A stretch of DNA of 36,388 nt from Candidatus Nanopelagicaceae bacterium (GCA_018882745.1 VFFD01000006.1:1-36388); one strand, 5' to 3'. Counted from the stretch's first letter, positions 15,398 to 24,013 are shown. The notes: generated from the sequence alone by a model not told the origin. Program-made: numbers and translations.

Positions 15398-16528
15398 TTA
15401 GATCTTCAGCGCTTTATTGAATTCGTGTGACCAGATCTGCCAGCGCCACTCATCAACGACCCACTTCCTACCGGCAGCTCCCATGGTCGCTCTAAGTTCA
15501 GAGTCGCGTAAGAGCTCGATAGAGCGGTCTGCAATCTCTTCAACATTGTTTCCGTCAACCACATAACCGGTGATGCCGTGCTTTACGGCATCGGGAGCTC
15601 CTCCTGATGCGCCACCAATAACGGGAAGTCCGCATGCACTCGCTTCAAGATAGACGATTCCAAGTCCTTCAACTTCAAGACCAAGCAAGCGGGAACGAGA
15701 AGGCATCGCAAAGATATCCCCCATGGAGATGTAACGCGGAAGATCCGCATAGTGAATTCGTCCAATGAAAGAAACATGGTCATCAAGAGCGAGTTGGGAA
15801 ACCAATTTGTCCAGAACTTTTCTATGTGGACCTTCCCCGATAAAAATCAGATGTGCATTTGGAATTTGCGCGAGAATTCTGGGCATCGCTTCAACCAAAC
15901 GATCCTGACCTTTGCGATGTACTAAACGTCCAACGCTCACAATCGTTGGCTTTGCGTTGATGCCATAACTCTTGCGGAGTTCATCGGATTGATGTGGAAC
16001 AAAATGTTCAGTATCAATTCCGGGCGCAATCTTGATGAGTTTTCGAGGATCTTTAAATCGAGGCGCCATTGAATTTCGAGTGAACTCGCCAAGATAGGTA
16101 GCAATATCTACATTCTTAGCTATCTCACTCATGAGCCTTGAGAAGGGCCAGACTCGTGACCACCACACTTCATGGCCATGGGTAAGAGCGACAACATGCG
16201 TTGCGCCAGCGCGCTTCAGCCAGCGCGCCGAAAGCGCTAACGGAGCCGCTGCGCCAAACCAAATCGTTGTTATCTCCCGAGTTCGGAGCACTTTTCGAAG
16301 CTTTGAAATCACTCGGGGCGTCGGTAGAAGAATTTTTGAACGATCGCGGATAACTTCAACGCCAAACTCCCGCTTCCAGCGTTGGTCATACTCATCGCTC
16401 TCTGGCTGAGCTGAGGTGTACACAATTACTTCGCCTTGTGGAACTCGTTCGAGCAACCCGATTACAAATGTCTCAATCCCGCCAGCGCGAGGGCCAAAGT
16501 CATTGGTAACTAAAAGGATTGAAGGCAT
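15398..16528 (-). CDS. pimB: GT4 mannosyltransferase, PimB-like
   Basis: This 376-residue GT-B glycosyltransferase likely transfers mannose from GDP-mannose to phosphatidylinositol monomannoside, on the inner membrane face. The N-terminal acceptor domain begins ILLVTNDFGPRAGGIETFV. THGHE (His118) and VSVGRLVHRKGQDRLVEAMP (Arg201, Lys206) line the donor site. The EX7E motif spans Glu287-Glu295, followed by ASACGLPVIGGASGGAPDAV. The position next to fadD15 and NlpC/P60 genes matches Rv2188c (pimB') in mycobacteria, from memory, which supports the specific call. ino1 in this window supplies the inositol. Another hexosyl acceptor is possible. Confidence 0.87.
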   Translation of the reverse strand: MPSILLVTNDFGPRAGGIETFVIGLLERVPQGEVIVYTSAQPESDEYDQRWKREFGVEVIRDRSKILLPTPRVISKLRKVLRTREITTIWFGAAAPLALSARWLKRAGATHVVALTHGHEVWWSRVWPFSRLMSEIAKNVDIATYLGEFTRNSMAPRFKDPRKLIKIAPGIDTEHFVPHQSDELRKSYGINAKPTIVSVGRLVHRKGQDRLVEAMPRILAQIPNAHLIFIGEGPHRKVLDKLVSQLALDDHVSFIGRIHYADLPRYISMGDIFAMPSRSRLLGLEVEGLGIVYLEASACGLPVIGGASGGAPDAVKHGITGYVVDGNNVEEIADRSIELLRDSELRATMGAAGRKWVVDEWRWQIWSHEFNKALKI

Positions 16529-16568
16529 GGCGATATTGTGAAGGAGTTTTCAGGAGAAGAGTGGAAGG

Positions 16569-17606
16569 TTAGAGACGGCGCGCGCCTACATATTTCTTAC
16601 GGCCGAAGTAATTACCAAATTCTGCAATCTGCACTCGTGCTCCAGGTCGAGGAGCATGAACCATCTTGTTCTTGCCAATATAAATTCCCACATGCGAGAT
16701 TGGAGAGCCGAAGAAAACCAAGTCACCAGGTTGCAAATTACTTCGCGTGATGGAGCGACCATAGGAATATTGGGCGCGAGAGGAGTGAGGTAGTCGGACG
16801 CCTGCTTGTTGGAAAGAGCGCATCGTTAGACCAGAGCAATCCCACCTGATTGGACCAGCTGCTCCCCACACATAACTGTCACCAATCTGTTGGACTGCGA
16901 AACGAAGAGCTACGCCAGCTCGCCCAGAAACAGCATTAGCCAGTTTCGCCTGTTCGATGGAGTATTTGCGTCGTTCTTCTTCATCCATCGCTTGCAATTT
17001 CAGTAAGCGCTCGCGATCCTGCTTCTCAAGTTTTGCGAGCAACTTCTCAGCCTGCGCCAACTTCTTCTCTACTTGAGCGGCTTGGGCGCGGTAACGCGCT
17101 TCCGCAGCTTGAACCAATGTCAACTTATCAGCCACGGTGAGAGTTGTTGCATCGAGTCGCTGCTTTGCTGTTGCAAACTTACGGAGCTCAATCGCTTGCT
17201 TTCGGGTGACATTTTCAAGCGAACCGGCAGCCGAGAGATAGAGTGAAGGATCGGATGAAAAGAGCAGCTCGAGCCCCTCGCCAAGGCCCGTGGATTTATA
17301 TCGAGCGATTGCGATTGCAGCGAGAGATTTCTTGATTGATTCAACGCTCTGACGTTGAACATCTGCTTGTTGCTGGACGGATGAGAGTTGTTTCTTCAAT
17401 TTTGCGAGTTGGATTTTGGCAGCTTGGGCATTCTCTCCGGCTTCTGCGGCATCTTCTTGCAGTTGTTCAACTTGCGCACGCACCGCGCGTAAATCGGTAT
17501 TCGGCGCCGCGTGGGATGCTGGAAGCAAAGTGATTGCCAGGGTCAAGACCAGAAGGGAGAAACTGAGATTGCGCAGGGCTCGTTTCAGCGCCTTCGAGAG
17601 AATCAT
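16569..17606 (-). CDS. Secreted NlpC/P60 peptidoglycan endopeptidase
   Basis: This 345-residue exported enzyme probably cleaves peptide stems of peptidoglycan during cell division or growth. A signal peptide is clear: a basic start, hydrophobic core around residues 14-28 and ASHAAP at the cleavage region. A long coiled-coil region (about 37-225), rich in Q, A, K and E, is typical of RipA/RipC-type regulators. The NlpC/P60 domain (about 228-345) has the catalytic Cys257 in WDCSGLTMRSF, His305 in ISHVGIYIG and His317 in MVHAPRPG. Its position beside pimB and fadD15 parallels Rv2190c in mycobacteria (from memory). Confidence 0.93.
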   Translation of the reverse strand: MILSKALKRALRNLSFSLLVLTLAITLLPASHAAPNTDLRAVRAQVEQLQEDAAEAGENAQAAKIQLAKLKKQLSSVQQQADVQRQSVESIKKSLAAIAIARYKSTGLGEGLELLFSSDPSLYLSAAGSLENVTRKQAIELRKFATAKQRLDATTLTVADKLTLVQAAEARYRAQAAQVEKKLAQAEKLLAKLEKQDRERLLKLQAMDEEERRKYSIEQAKLANAVSGRAGVALRFAVQQIGDSYVWGAAGPIRWDCSGLTMRSFQQAGVRLPHSSRAQYSYGRSITRSNLQPGDLVFFGSPISHVGIYIGKNKMVHAPRPGARVQIAEFGNYFGRKKYVGARRL

Positions 17607-17638
17607 CGGTTTAGGCTAACTGCGGAGACACAGAAACC

Positions 17639-17872
17639 TCAACCCGAGAGCGCTTCGGAATCCTGTGAATTAGAGATTTTTACCTCGTGGTGAGCGTAAC
17701 GCAGGGGCGGAACCATTCCTCGTGAGGCGAGGAGGTCTATTACTCGAGACTCTTCAGCCCCAATCTCAGAACTGGCTGAGGCAGAGGTCCGCGGTGCTTC
17801 AATAAATACAGAGACCACGCAATCTTTACATGCGATATCTCTCATCACGCAGTTTTCGCAATCAATAATCAT
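17639..17872 (-). CDS. Small four-cysteine protein of unknown function
   Basis: This is a 77-residue protein whose first 20 residues contain two CxxC pairs, C5-C8 (CENC) and C15-C18 (CKDC). This zinc-ribbon or metal-binding knuckle is followed by VVSVFIEAP, a low-complexity serine/alanine linker and a conserved-looking ESRVIDLLASRGMVPPLR segment. I recall similar short actinobacterial proteins with an N-terminal CxxC pattern and a PPLR ending, all without a known role. It lies 32 bp upstream of the NlpC/P60 gene on the same strand, so the two are probably co-transcribed. The ATG start gives the cysteine pattern directly. It is less likely to be a chance reading frame because of the ordered motifs. 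Confidence 0.72.
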   Translation of the reverse strand: MIIDCENCVMRDIACKDCVVSVFIEAPRTSASASSEIGAEESRVIDLLASRGMVPPLRYAHHEVKISNSQDSEALSG

Positions 17873-17918
17873 TGCTCCACGATAGAACTCCCCACTGACA
17901 TTTCATGGGGGCGGTAGC

Positions 17919-18482
17919 GTGAGCGCCATGGCAGGCGTATCCGTAACTGAGAAGGCATCTTCCACTCAGGTAATTTCCAATCTTGTTGTCGCCGCTAACG
18001 GCGCCACAACCGTGGCAGGTCGATCGGCGCCGCTGAGTTCGGCCAGCGATCGCCAGCGCTTTCATCAGATTCGCTCCAAAGCCCGCTCTATTGCTATCGG
18101 TGGCAACACTTACCGGAGCGAGCCATATGGAAAAACAAAACTTCCAGTCCTGGTGGCGACTCGAAAAATTCCCCGCGAACAAGAGAGTGAGAGCTTTGTC
18201 CGCTTTCTGAATAACTCTCCGGCGGAAGTTATTGGAATAGCCCTTTCCGAATATGGTGAGCCTGTCTTGGTGGAAGGCGGAGTAAATTTCCTCCGACCAC
18301 TCATCGAGAAGAGATTAATTGATACTTTTTATATAACTCGATCAAGAAAGTCAGGTGATGGAGATTTTCTTGATCCCTCTTTACTCAACTCCAATTATGA
18401 ACTTGTTGATTCTGAGAGTACTGAAGAAAATGAATTTGAATTGTGGCTGCCTAGAAAGCAGCAATCAACACAACACCACTAA
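17919..18482 (+). CDS. RibD C-terminal/DHFR-like reductase (shortened)
   Basis: This 187-residue protein resembles the reductase domain of RibD and related pyrimidine reductases, which reduce aminouracil ribosyl phosphate or similar compounds with NADPH. SNLVVAANGATTVAGRSAPL corresponds to the usual NMVxSLDGAT start. IAIGGNTYRSEPYG matches the VGxxTYxxD region, and VLVEGGVNFLRPLIEKRLID matches the EGGxxLxxxLLxxxLVDE region. The middle section is short compared with the family's 220-260 residues, and the first motif lacks the usual aspartate, so activity is uncertain. The start is GTG 17919 or ATG 17928. Its 3' end overlaps the convergent EamA gene by 32 bp. Confidence 0.75.
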   Translation: MSAMAGVSVTEKASSTQVISNLVVAANGATTVAGRSAPLSSASDRQRFHQIRSKARSIAIGGNTYRSEPYGKTKLPVLVATRKIPREQESESFVRFLNNSPAEVIGIALSEYGEPVLVEGGVNFLRPLIEKRLIDTFYITRSRKSGDGDFLDPSLLNSNYELVDSESTEENEFELWLPRKQQSTQHH

Positions 18483-19290
18483 GCGCAGCCGCAATTCCCA
18501 CGTACTGAACTCCCTGTAGACGTTCATGAAGAAATTTATAAGCTAACAAAATTGTCACAATTGGAAATAGCGAACCAAAAACCATCGCAATAGAGACAAG
18601 GCCTTTTGTCGTGGCGACACCAAGTAAGAAGTTAGCCAGAAAATCAGCAACTCCGATGAAGATTAGTAGTGGAATCTGTGCCTTTCCAAAACCACCGAGC
18701 GTTCTATAACGCAGTGCGAGAATCACACAGACCGTTACTGAAGCGCAACGCATCGCGGTCATTGTGTGCAGTGAATCAGTTTCAGATCCAATCGCAATAA
18801 AGGTCAGCGCCGTTCCGAAACCGAGCGCTGCAATTACTGCGTAGAGAAGAGGACGAATGGGTAGACCATTCTTAACCTCGGGACCGCTAGCCATGAAAGC
18901 ACCTGCAATTGCAATGATGATCCCGGCTGTTTGTACACCCGTGGGACGCTCACCTTGGGATAAAGCAAAAATCAATGGAATCAGTACGGAGAGAGAGCTA
19001 ATGGGCGAGACAACTCCCATGCGCCCTGTTGCAAGTCCAGTGTAGAAAGCAGTTAATCCGATAAAGCCCGCTATTCCCGCAATCACTCCTGGGATGAAAT
19101 AGCCATCAAAAGAGAGAGTGGGCGCGATGAAATCGCTTGCAAAGAAGATCGCCAAGAGGCCAAAGAGAAGTCCGAAGGTTTGCGATACGCCGGTGACTGC
19201 CAGCGCTTTGAATCGCTTAGAGAGATTCCCTGCAAGATAGTCTGCTGTTCCCCACAACAAACTCGAGAGAAGAGCGAGTAGCGAACCCAT
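18451..19290 (-). CDS. EamA/DMT-family transporter
   Basis: This 279-residue inner-membrane protein has about ten hydrophobic segments in two similar halves, the signature of drug/metabolite transporters. The N-terminal MGSLLALLSSLLWGTADYLA and the mid-chain ATGRMGVVSPISSLSVLIPL segment fit the EamA repeat. The final LLAYKFLHERLQGVQYVGIA is the typical last-helix motif. Substrates of this family range from amino acids to nucleotide derivatives, and none can be assigned here. It diverges from the DUF3000 gene across about 93 bp. Confidence 0.9.
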   Translation of the reverse strand: MGSLLALLSSLLWGTADYLAGNLSKRFKALAVTGVSQTFGLLFGLLAIFFASDFIAPTLSFDGYFIPGVIAGIAGFIGLTAFYTGLATGRMGVVSPISSLSVLIPLIFALSQGERPTGVQTAGIIIAIAGAFMASGPEVKNGLPIRPLLYAVIAALGFGTALTFIAIGSETDSLHTMTAMRCASVTVCVILALRYRTLGGFGKAQIPLLIFIGVADFLANFLLGVATTKGLVSIAMVFGSLFPIVTILLAYKFLHERLQGVQYVGIAAALSGVVLIAAF

Positions 19291-19383
19291 TTGGCAAGAT
19301 TATCGGCAAGTGTGCATTTCTTCTGCTTCTATCTCTGCTCGCGCCTCCCGCTTACTCAATTCACCCTCTTCTACCCTTAGACC

Positions 19384-19965
19384 GTGGCAAATCCAACAGA
19401 CTTCTTTCATGCCTTTGTTGCAGAAATGAAATCCTTTTCGCCACGCCCTGAAATTTCACTGGAAGAGATTCCTGCTCCACAGCGTCTAGCGCCTTTTGCT
19501 TATGCAGTCTCAGCCGATCTCGCCGATCTCTCCCAGCCGGCAAATGGAGATGATGTAGAAGATATTGCAACAGGGCGGTTTGTCTTACTACATGACCCAG
19601 CTGGCCAAGAAACGTGGGAAGGTAATTTTCGTTGTGTAACTTTTGTCCGCTCTGCTCTAGAGACTGAGATGGAAGCAGATCCATTACTTCCCGATGTTGG
19701 GTGGTCTTGGTTTATCGATGCTCTCAATAACAGTGGCGCCGATTATGTTGCCCCAAGTGGAACAGTCACGCGCGTTATGAGCGCTTCCTTTGGACAGCTA
19801 TCAACTCACGATGAATCTTCAGAGATTGAAGTGCGAGCTTCCTGGACTCCGACTAATCCGCAACAACTTCTGAAGCATGTAACGGCCTGGCTTGAACTTA
19901 TGGCCAGCGCAGCAGGTTTGGCTCCCTTGCCTGATGGCGTGAGCTCACTGCCCTTACGGCGATAG
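19384..19965 (+). CDS. DUF3000 family protein
   Basis: This 193-residue soluble protein of unknown function belongs to an actinobacterial family (DUF3000), typified by Rv2680 in mycobacteria (from memory). Recognisable segments are FHAFVAEMKSFSPRPEISLE, IPAPQRLAPFAYAVSADL, RFVLLHDPAGQETWEGNFRC, and GWSWFIDALNNSGADYVAPS with ASFG. It starts with GTG. RNase D follows 43 bp downstream, the same order as in mycobacteria and Streptomyces. Its stop codon lies in a 12-base direct repeat (19960-19971 and 19973-19984). I can name no catalytic residues. Confidence 0.9.
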   Translation: MANPTDFFHAFVAEMKSFSPRPEISLEEIPAPQRLAPFAYAVSADLADLSQPANGDDVEDIATGRFVLLHDPAGQETWEGNFRCVTFVRSALETEMEADPLLPDVGWSWFIDALNNSGADYVAPSGTVTRVMSASFGQLSTHDESSEIEVRASWTPTNPQQLLKHVTAWLELMASAAGLAPLPDGVSSLPLRR

Positions 19966-20008
19966 AAAAAGTCGATAGAAAAAGAAGGCGCCGAAAATTT
20001 CTGACGAA

Positions 20009-21322
20009 GTGAAAGTCCTGAAAGCCTTGCACGTTCCAGAACAAGGAACACCGCCCGTCATCACTGATGATGCTGCCCTACGTAACTGCATCTCTGCCCT
20101 CTCCCGCGGCAACGGCCCCATTGCAATTGATGCAGAGAGAGCTTCAGGCTTTCGCTACAGCTCGCGGGCATATCTGATTCAAATTTTTAGACGTAATGGC
20201 GGGCTCCATCTCATTGATCCCATCGCAGTTGCACATTCGGCACACATTGCAGAACTCAACAAAGCTATATCGGATAGCGAAGTTGTCATTCATGCCAGCA
20301 CACAAGATCTGCCCTGTTTACGAGATTTCGGAATTGAACCTGTAACCCTTTTTGATACCGAATTAGGCGCAAGAATTGCAGGATGTGCTCGCGTTGGCTT
20401 AGGCGCGCTCAGCGAATCGCTTCTTGGGATAACCCTTGCCAAGGAACACTCGGCAGTTGATTGGTCCATTCGCCCACTGCAACAAGAATGGTTGGATTAC
20501 GCAGCTCTTGATGTGGCTGTACTTTTAGATCTTCGCGACAAAGTTTCTGAACTCCTTGAAGAACAAGAGAAATTGCAGTGGGCGCAACAAGATTTTGCTG
20601 CAATTCTTAAAGCTGCACCCAATCCACCTCGCAAAGATCCTTGGCGTAGAACATCGGGCATGCATGAAATTAAGTCTCGATATCAGATGGCAATCATCCG
20701 CGAGTTGTGGTCGGTGCGAGACGTAATTGCCAAAGAGATTGATTTAGCCCCAGGTCGCCTGCTCTCTGATGCGATCATCATCGCGCTCGCTAAATCACAG
20801 ATCAAGAGTATTGCTGACATTATGAAACTTCCGGAAGCCAAGGGACGAATTCGTAATGACCTTCAGAAAAGTTATTTGGAGAGGTGGTTGGAGACATTTC
20901 TTCGTGCATCATCACTACCTGAATCCGAATGGCCTCAACTTCGCAGCAAGAGCGATTCCTTGCCGCCTGTGAAAATCTGGAAAGCAAAGTTTCCGTTGGC
21001 TTATGCACATGTCTCACATGCCAAGGCTCGACTTCAGGTAATCGCGGAAGAACTCTTCATTCCCTTGGAGAATCTGATCTCTCCTGAACTGGTTCGTAAA
21101 ATTTCTTTCGATGGTGGTGCAGAGAAGAATTATGAGATGACTCGCTCGCTGACCCAGAAAGTAGAAACTCAGCTCCGGCTCAATGGTGCACGCGAATGGC
21201 AGATTGAAAAATGTGCGGAAGTGCTCGCGCTATCTCTCTGCGAATCTGAACCCCCACCCATTCCTGAACCGCTATCGGAAGTTTCCAGCGCCCGCGCAGA
21301 TGAGGCGGAGAACCCCGTTTAG
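20009..21322 (+). CDS. rnd: Ribonuclease D (DEDD exonuclease with HRDC domain)
   Basis: This 437-residue 3'-5' exoribonuclease probably trims tRNA and other stable RNA. The DEDDy active site is complete: Asp41 and Glu43 in IAIDAERASGF, Asp100 in HASTQDLPCL, Tyr164 and Asp168 in WLDYAALDVA. An HRDC domain follows (about residues 215-300, with RELWSVRDVIAKEIDLAPGR). A longer helical C-terminal region, typical of the actinobacterial form, ends in a proline/glutamate-rich tail. Start is GTG. The gene forms an operon with DUF3000. A perfect palindrome at 21335-21360 follows the stop codon and may end the transcript. Confidence 0.94.
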   Translation: MKVLKALHVPEQGTPPVITDDAALRNCISALSRGNGPIAIDAERASGFRYSSRAYLIQIFRRNGGLHLIDPIAVAHSAHIAELNKAISDSEVVIHASTQDLPCLRDFGIEPVTLFDTELGARIAGCARVGLGALSESLLGITLAKEHSAVDWSIRPLQQEWLDYAALDVAVLLDLRDKVSELLEEQEKLQWAQQDFAAILKAAPNPPRKDPWRRTSGMHEIKSRYQMAIIRELWSVRDVIAKEIDLAPGRLLSDAIIIALAKSQIKSIADIMKLPEAKGRIRNDLQKSYLERWLETFLRASSLPESEWPQLRSKSDSLPPVKIWKAKFPLAYAHVSHAKARLQVIAEELFIPLENLISPELVRKISFDGGAEKNYEMTRSLTQKVETQLRLNGAREWQIEKCAEVLALSLCESEPPPIPEPLSEVSSARADEAENPV

Positions 21323-21334
21323 CCCGTGACCTGA

Positions 21335-21360
21335 ATTACGCAACAGAAATGTTGCGTAAT
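21335..21360. promoter_or_regulatory. Perfect palindrome with GAAA loop upstream of fbpA
   Basis: ATTACGCAACA (21335-21345) and TGTTGCGTAAT (21350-21360) form a perfect 11-bp inverted repeat around GAAA. It lies between rnd and the iron-transport operon. It could be a weak terminator for rnd (no long T run follows) or an operator for the fbp operon. It does not match the consensus I know for DtxR/IdeR or Fur boxes. An AAGG ribosome-binding sequence for fbpA lies at 21376-21379. Confidence 0.55.
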
Positions 21361-21386
21361 TCCTCTCCCCGTTCTAAGGTCGCTCT

Positions 21387-22415
21387 ATGTCCCCGACCGC
21401 CTTCGCACGACTCCGCAAGCGCGCAGCTCTTTTCCTCAGCCTTCTGACAATTGCTTCGCTCGCCACCGCATGTTCCCAAGATTCAGCGAAGAGGGAGACC
21501 ATCACGGTCTACTCGGGTCGTAGTGAAGAGTTCATCGCACCTTTCCTCGAGAAGTTCACAGCAGAAACCGGTATCGAGTTGGATGTGCGTTACGGAGATT
21601 CAGCAGCTTTGGCTGCACAACTTCTTGAAGAGGGCTCCAACTCTCCTGCCGATCTCTTTCTCTCACAAGACGCTGGTTCTCTAGGCGCGGTAAGCAGCGC
21701 ACAATTATTTGCTCAGTTGCCTTCTCAAATTCTCTCTCGCATCGAACCTAAGTATCAATCAGCGTCATCTGATTGGGTCGGTGTTACTGGTCGAGTTCGC
21801 GTCTTTGCATATGCGCCTGATCGAGTATCAGCCTTACCGCAAACTATTGATGATTTAGCGGCACCCTTATGGAAAGGTCGACTCGGGATAGCTCCAACCA
21901 ATGGTTCATTTCAAGCATTCGTAACCGCTCTGATTCAATCACGAGGCGAAGCAGCAACAGAACAATGGCTCACGGCCATTAAGGACAATGAACCCGTTTT
22001 GTTTGAAAAGAATAGTCAAATTGTTGAAGCTATTGATAATGGCCAAATTGATATTGGACTTGTAAATCACTATTACCTATGGGAAGTAGCTGAAGAACTC
22101 GGGCGAGAAATCAATGCAAAAATTGATTTCTTTCAAGCTGGTGATATCGGGAATCTCACCAATGTTTCTGGCGCTGCAATATTGTCGACTTCAAAGAAGC
22201 AATCTGCAGCTCAGAAGTTAATAGAGTTCTTACTTCGAGACGATATCCAAAAGAAGTTTGTCTCTGATACGCATGAGTATTCATTGGTCAATCCTGCGCT
22301 CTGGCCCGATGGACTTCCCGCGCTTCAAGATGTGAAGTCTCCCGCTGTTGACCTTGCATCTCTCGCTGATTTGCGCAGGACTCAAGCGCTGCTGGTAAAG
22401 ATTGGATTGATCTAA
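21387..22415 (+). CDS. fbpA: Ferric-iron ABC transporter substrate-binding lipoprotein
   Basis: This 342-residue lipoprotein captures ferric iron outside the cell. The N-terminus has a basic start, hydrophobic core and lipobox LATAC, with lipidation at Cys29. The mature part begins with the family segment ITVYSGRSEEFIAPFLEKFT. It includes RYGDSAALAAQLLEEG, SPADLFLSQDAGSLG and GLVNHYYLWEVAEELG, whose adjacent tyrosines are the usual iron ligands of FbpA/FutA proteins. VSGAAILSTSKKQSAAQKLI also fits the family. It is the first gene of fbpABC. Iron specificity is inferred from the Tyr pair and overall similarity. Related proteins bind thiamine or phosphonates, but those lack this pattern. Confidence 0.92.
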   Translation: MSPTAFARLRKRAALFLSLLTIASLATACSQDSAKRETITVYSGRSEEFIAPFLEKFTAETGIELDVRYGDSAALAAQLLEEGSNSPADLFLSQDAGSLGAVSSAQLFAQLPSQILSRIEPKYQSASSDWVGVTGRVRVFAYAPDRVSALPQTIDDLAAPLWKGRLGIAPTNGSFQAFVTALIQSRGEAATEQWLTAIKDNEPVLFEKNSQIVEAIDNGQIDIGLVNHYYLWEVAEELGREINAKIDFFQAGDIGNLTNVSGAAILSTSKKQSAAQKLIEFLLRDDIQKKFVSDTHEYSLVNPALWPDGLPALQDVKSPAVDLASLADLRRTQALLVKIGLI

Positions 22416-22495
22416 TTAGTCAGCGAACTGCGCTGCTCCCGTCAGCGGAAACTAATGCGTTCGACACCAGAACACGTCGTACGCCGATAGCGCTA

Positions 22496-24013
22496 TTGCT
22501 CGGAACCCTTCTTTCCCTCAGTTTTGTGGCTATTCCATTGGTCTATCTGGTGCGAAGAGCCCTCGATAGCGAATCTCAAACTCTTGCAACCGTGGTGATG
22601 CGTCGCAAGACACTTGAAATTTTCGTTACAACACTCACTCTTACAACTTTGGTTGTTGCACTCGCAACGATTATTGGCGTGGCCATGGCTTGGACTCTCC
22701 ATAACGTTGCGTTGCCCTTTCCCAATCTAAGCCGCGCTCTCGTCATTCTCCCGATAGCAATCCCGAGTTATGTCTTTACATTCTGCTGGATCTCACTCTT
22801 CCCTGAGCTTCAAGGATTTTGGGCAGCGGTTTTCATACTTGTGCTCTCCACGACGCCTTTCGTCATTCTTGCTGCGCTCTCTGCCTTACGTCGAGTGGAT
22901 TGGTCACAGCACGAAGTAGCTCAGACGCTCGGCCTTAATACCTTTGCTACTTTTTTTCAGGTCACACTCCCCCAGATCAGAAACTCTGTCACAGCAGGCT
23001 CTCTTCTTGTTGCGCTCTATGTCCTAAGTGACTTTGGCGCGGTCTCACTACTCGGCGTAGACACTTTTACTCGCGCAATCTCCAACCTTTACCGCGGTTC
23101 ATTCGATCGAAGTACTGCTGCGGTCTTGGCTCTCATACTTGTGGCTATCTCGGGAATCATCATCTCGATTGAAAGCAGAACCCGATCACACTCTAAGAAC
23201 TTCAGAAGTTCGTCCCGAATAATTAATAATCCGCAGCTCATCCGAAATTTCAAGAGCCGCGCTATCGCTTCTGTCGTGACTCTGGTTTATGTCCTTCTAG
23301 GATTGGCATTTCCATTAACGCTTCTCATCATTAGATTCTTTTCTAATGCAGCAGTGATTGATTACTCCAATTTACTACGTGCCGCGCTTTCAACAATTAT
23401 CGCTTCATTACTGGGAGCATTTGTGGCGTTGCTCTTGGCGCTACCCGTCGGCATATTGGTGCAACAAGGCTCTTCTCTCGCGCGGTTTGCAGATAAGGGT
23501 GTGCTTGTTGTTCATGCGCTCCCAGGAATTGTCATGGGCCTTGCACTTGTGGCCTTTGGATCAGAATTTGGTTGGCTCTATCAAACACTTGGCCTCTTGG
23601 CCTTTGCTTATGCCTTGCTTTTCATGGCCAAGAGCGTGGGAGCAGTGCGAACTAGCCTCTCGCGAGTCCCCCAGAATCTCGTTGATATCTCCGCAACTCT
23701 TGGACAAACCCGCTCGCAAACTTTTCGAAGAATTGTTCTCCCGCTTGCGGCGCCAGGAATTCTCTCGGGCACTCTCCTTGTTTTTCTTGCCGCTATGAAA
23801 GAACTCCCTGCCACTTTGATGCTCCATCCCACGGGATTTGAAACTCTTGCTACAGAAATGTGGACGTACACTTCTATTTTCCGATTTAGTGAAGCTGCGC
23901 CGTACGCACTAGCCTTGGTTCTTGTAGCAGCGATTCCAACTTTTCTCATCAATAGACCTGACCTTGTAAACAGATCAGATAAGTATGTCAGCGGCGAAGG
24001 AGATCTATCGTGA
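22496..24013 (+). CDS. fbpB: Ferric-iron ABC transporter permease (start uncertain)
   Basis: This membrane permease of at least 505 residues has two fused halves of about six helices each, as in FbpB/SfuB. Each half has a binding-protein-dependent loop, QTLGLNTFATFFQVTLPQIR in the first and ATLGQTRSQTFRRIVLPLAA in the second, the EAA motifs that contact the ATPase. The TTG at 22496 is the first usual start codon in frame but leaves little N-terminus before helix 1. The frame is open further upstream. An ATG at 22455 with a nearby GCGGAA would read MRSTPEHVVRR and then hit a stop in the other frame. The stop overlaps fbpC by 4 bp. Confidence 0.9.
   Translation: MLGTLLSLSFVAIPLVYLVRRALDSESQTLATVVMRRKTLEIFVTTLTLTTLVVALATIIGVAMAWTLHNVALPFPNLSRALVILPIAIPSYVFTFCWISLFPELQGFWAAVFILVLSTTPFVILAALSALRRVDWSQHEVAQTLGLNTFATFFQVTLPQIRNSVTAGSLLVALYVLSDFGAVSLLGVDTFTRAISNLYRGSFDRSTAAVLALILVAISGIIISIESRTRSHSKNFRSSSRIINNPQLIRNFKSRAIASVVTLVYVLLGLAFPLTLLIIRFFSNAAVIDYSNLLRAALSTIIASLLGAFVALLLALPVGILVQQGSSLARFADKGVLVVHALPGIVMGLALVAFGSEFGWLYQTLGLLAFAYALLFMAKSVGAVRTSLSRVPQNLVDISATLGQTRSQTFRRIVLPLAAPGILSGTLLVFLAAMKELPATLMLHPTGFETLATEMWTYTSIFRFSEAAPYALALVLVAAIPTFLINRPDLVNRSDKYVSGEGDLS

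Noticed and set aside
17609-17627. DtxR/IdeR iron box
   Set aside because: TTAGGCTAAC matches the centre of the consensus, but both outer parts are poor (about 12 of 19 positions) and the site is not before an iron gene.
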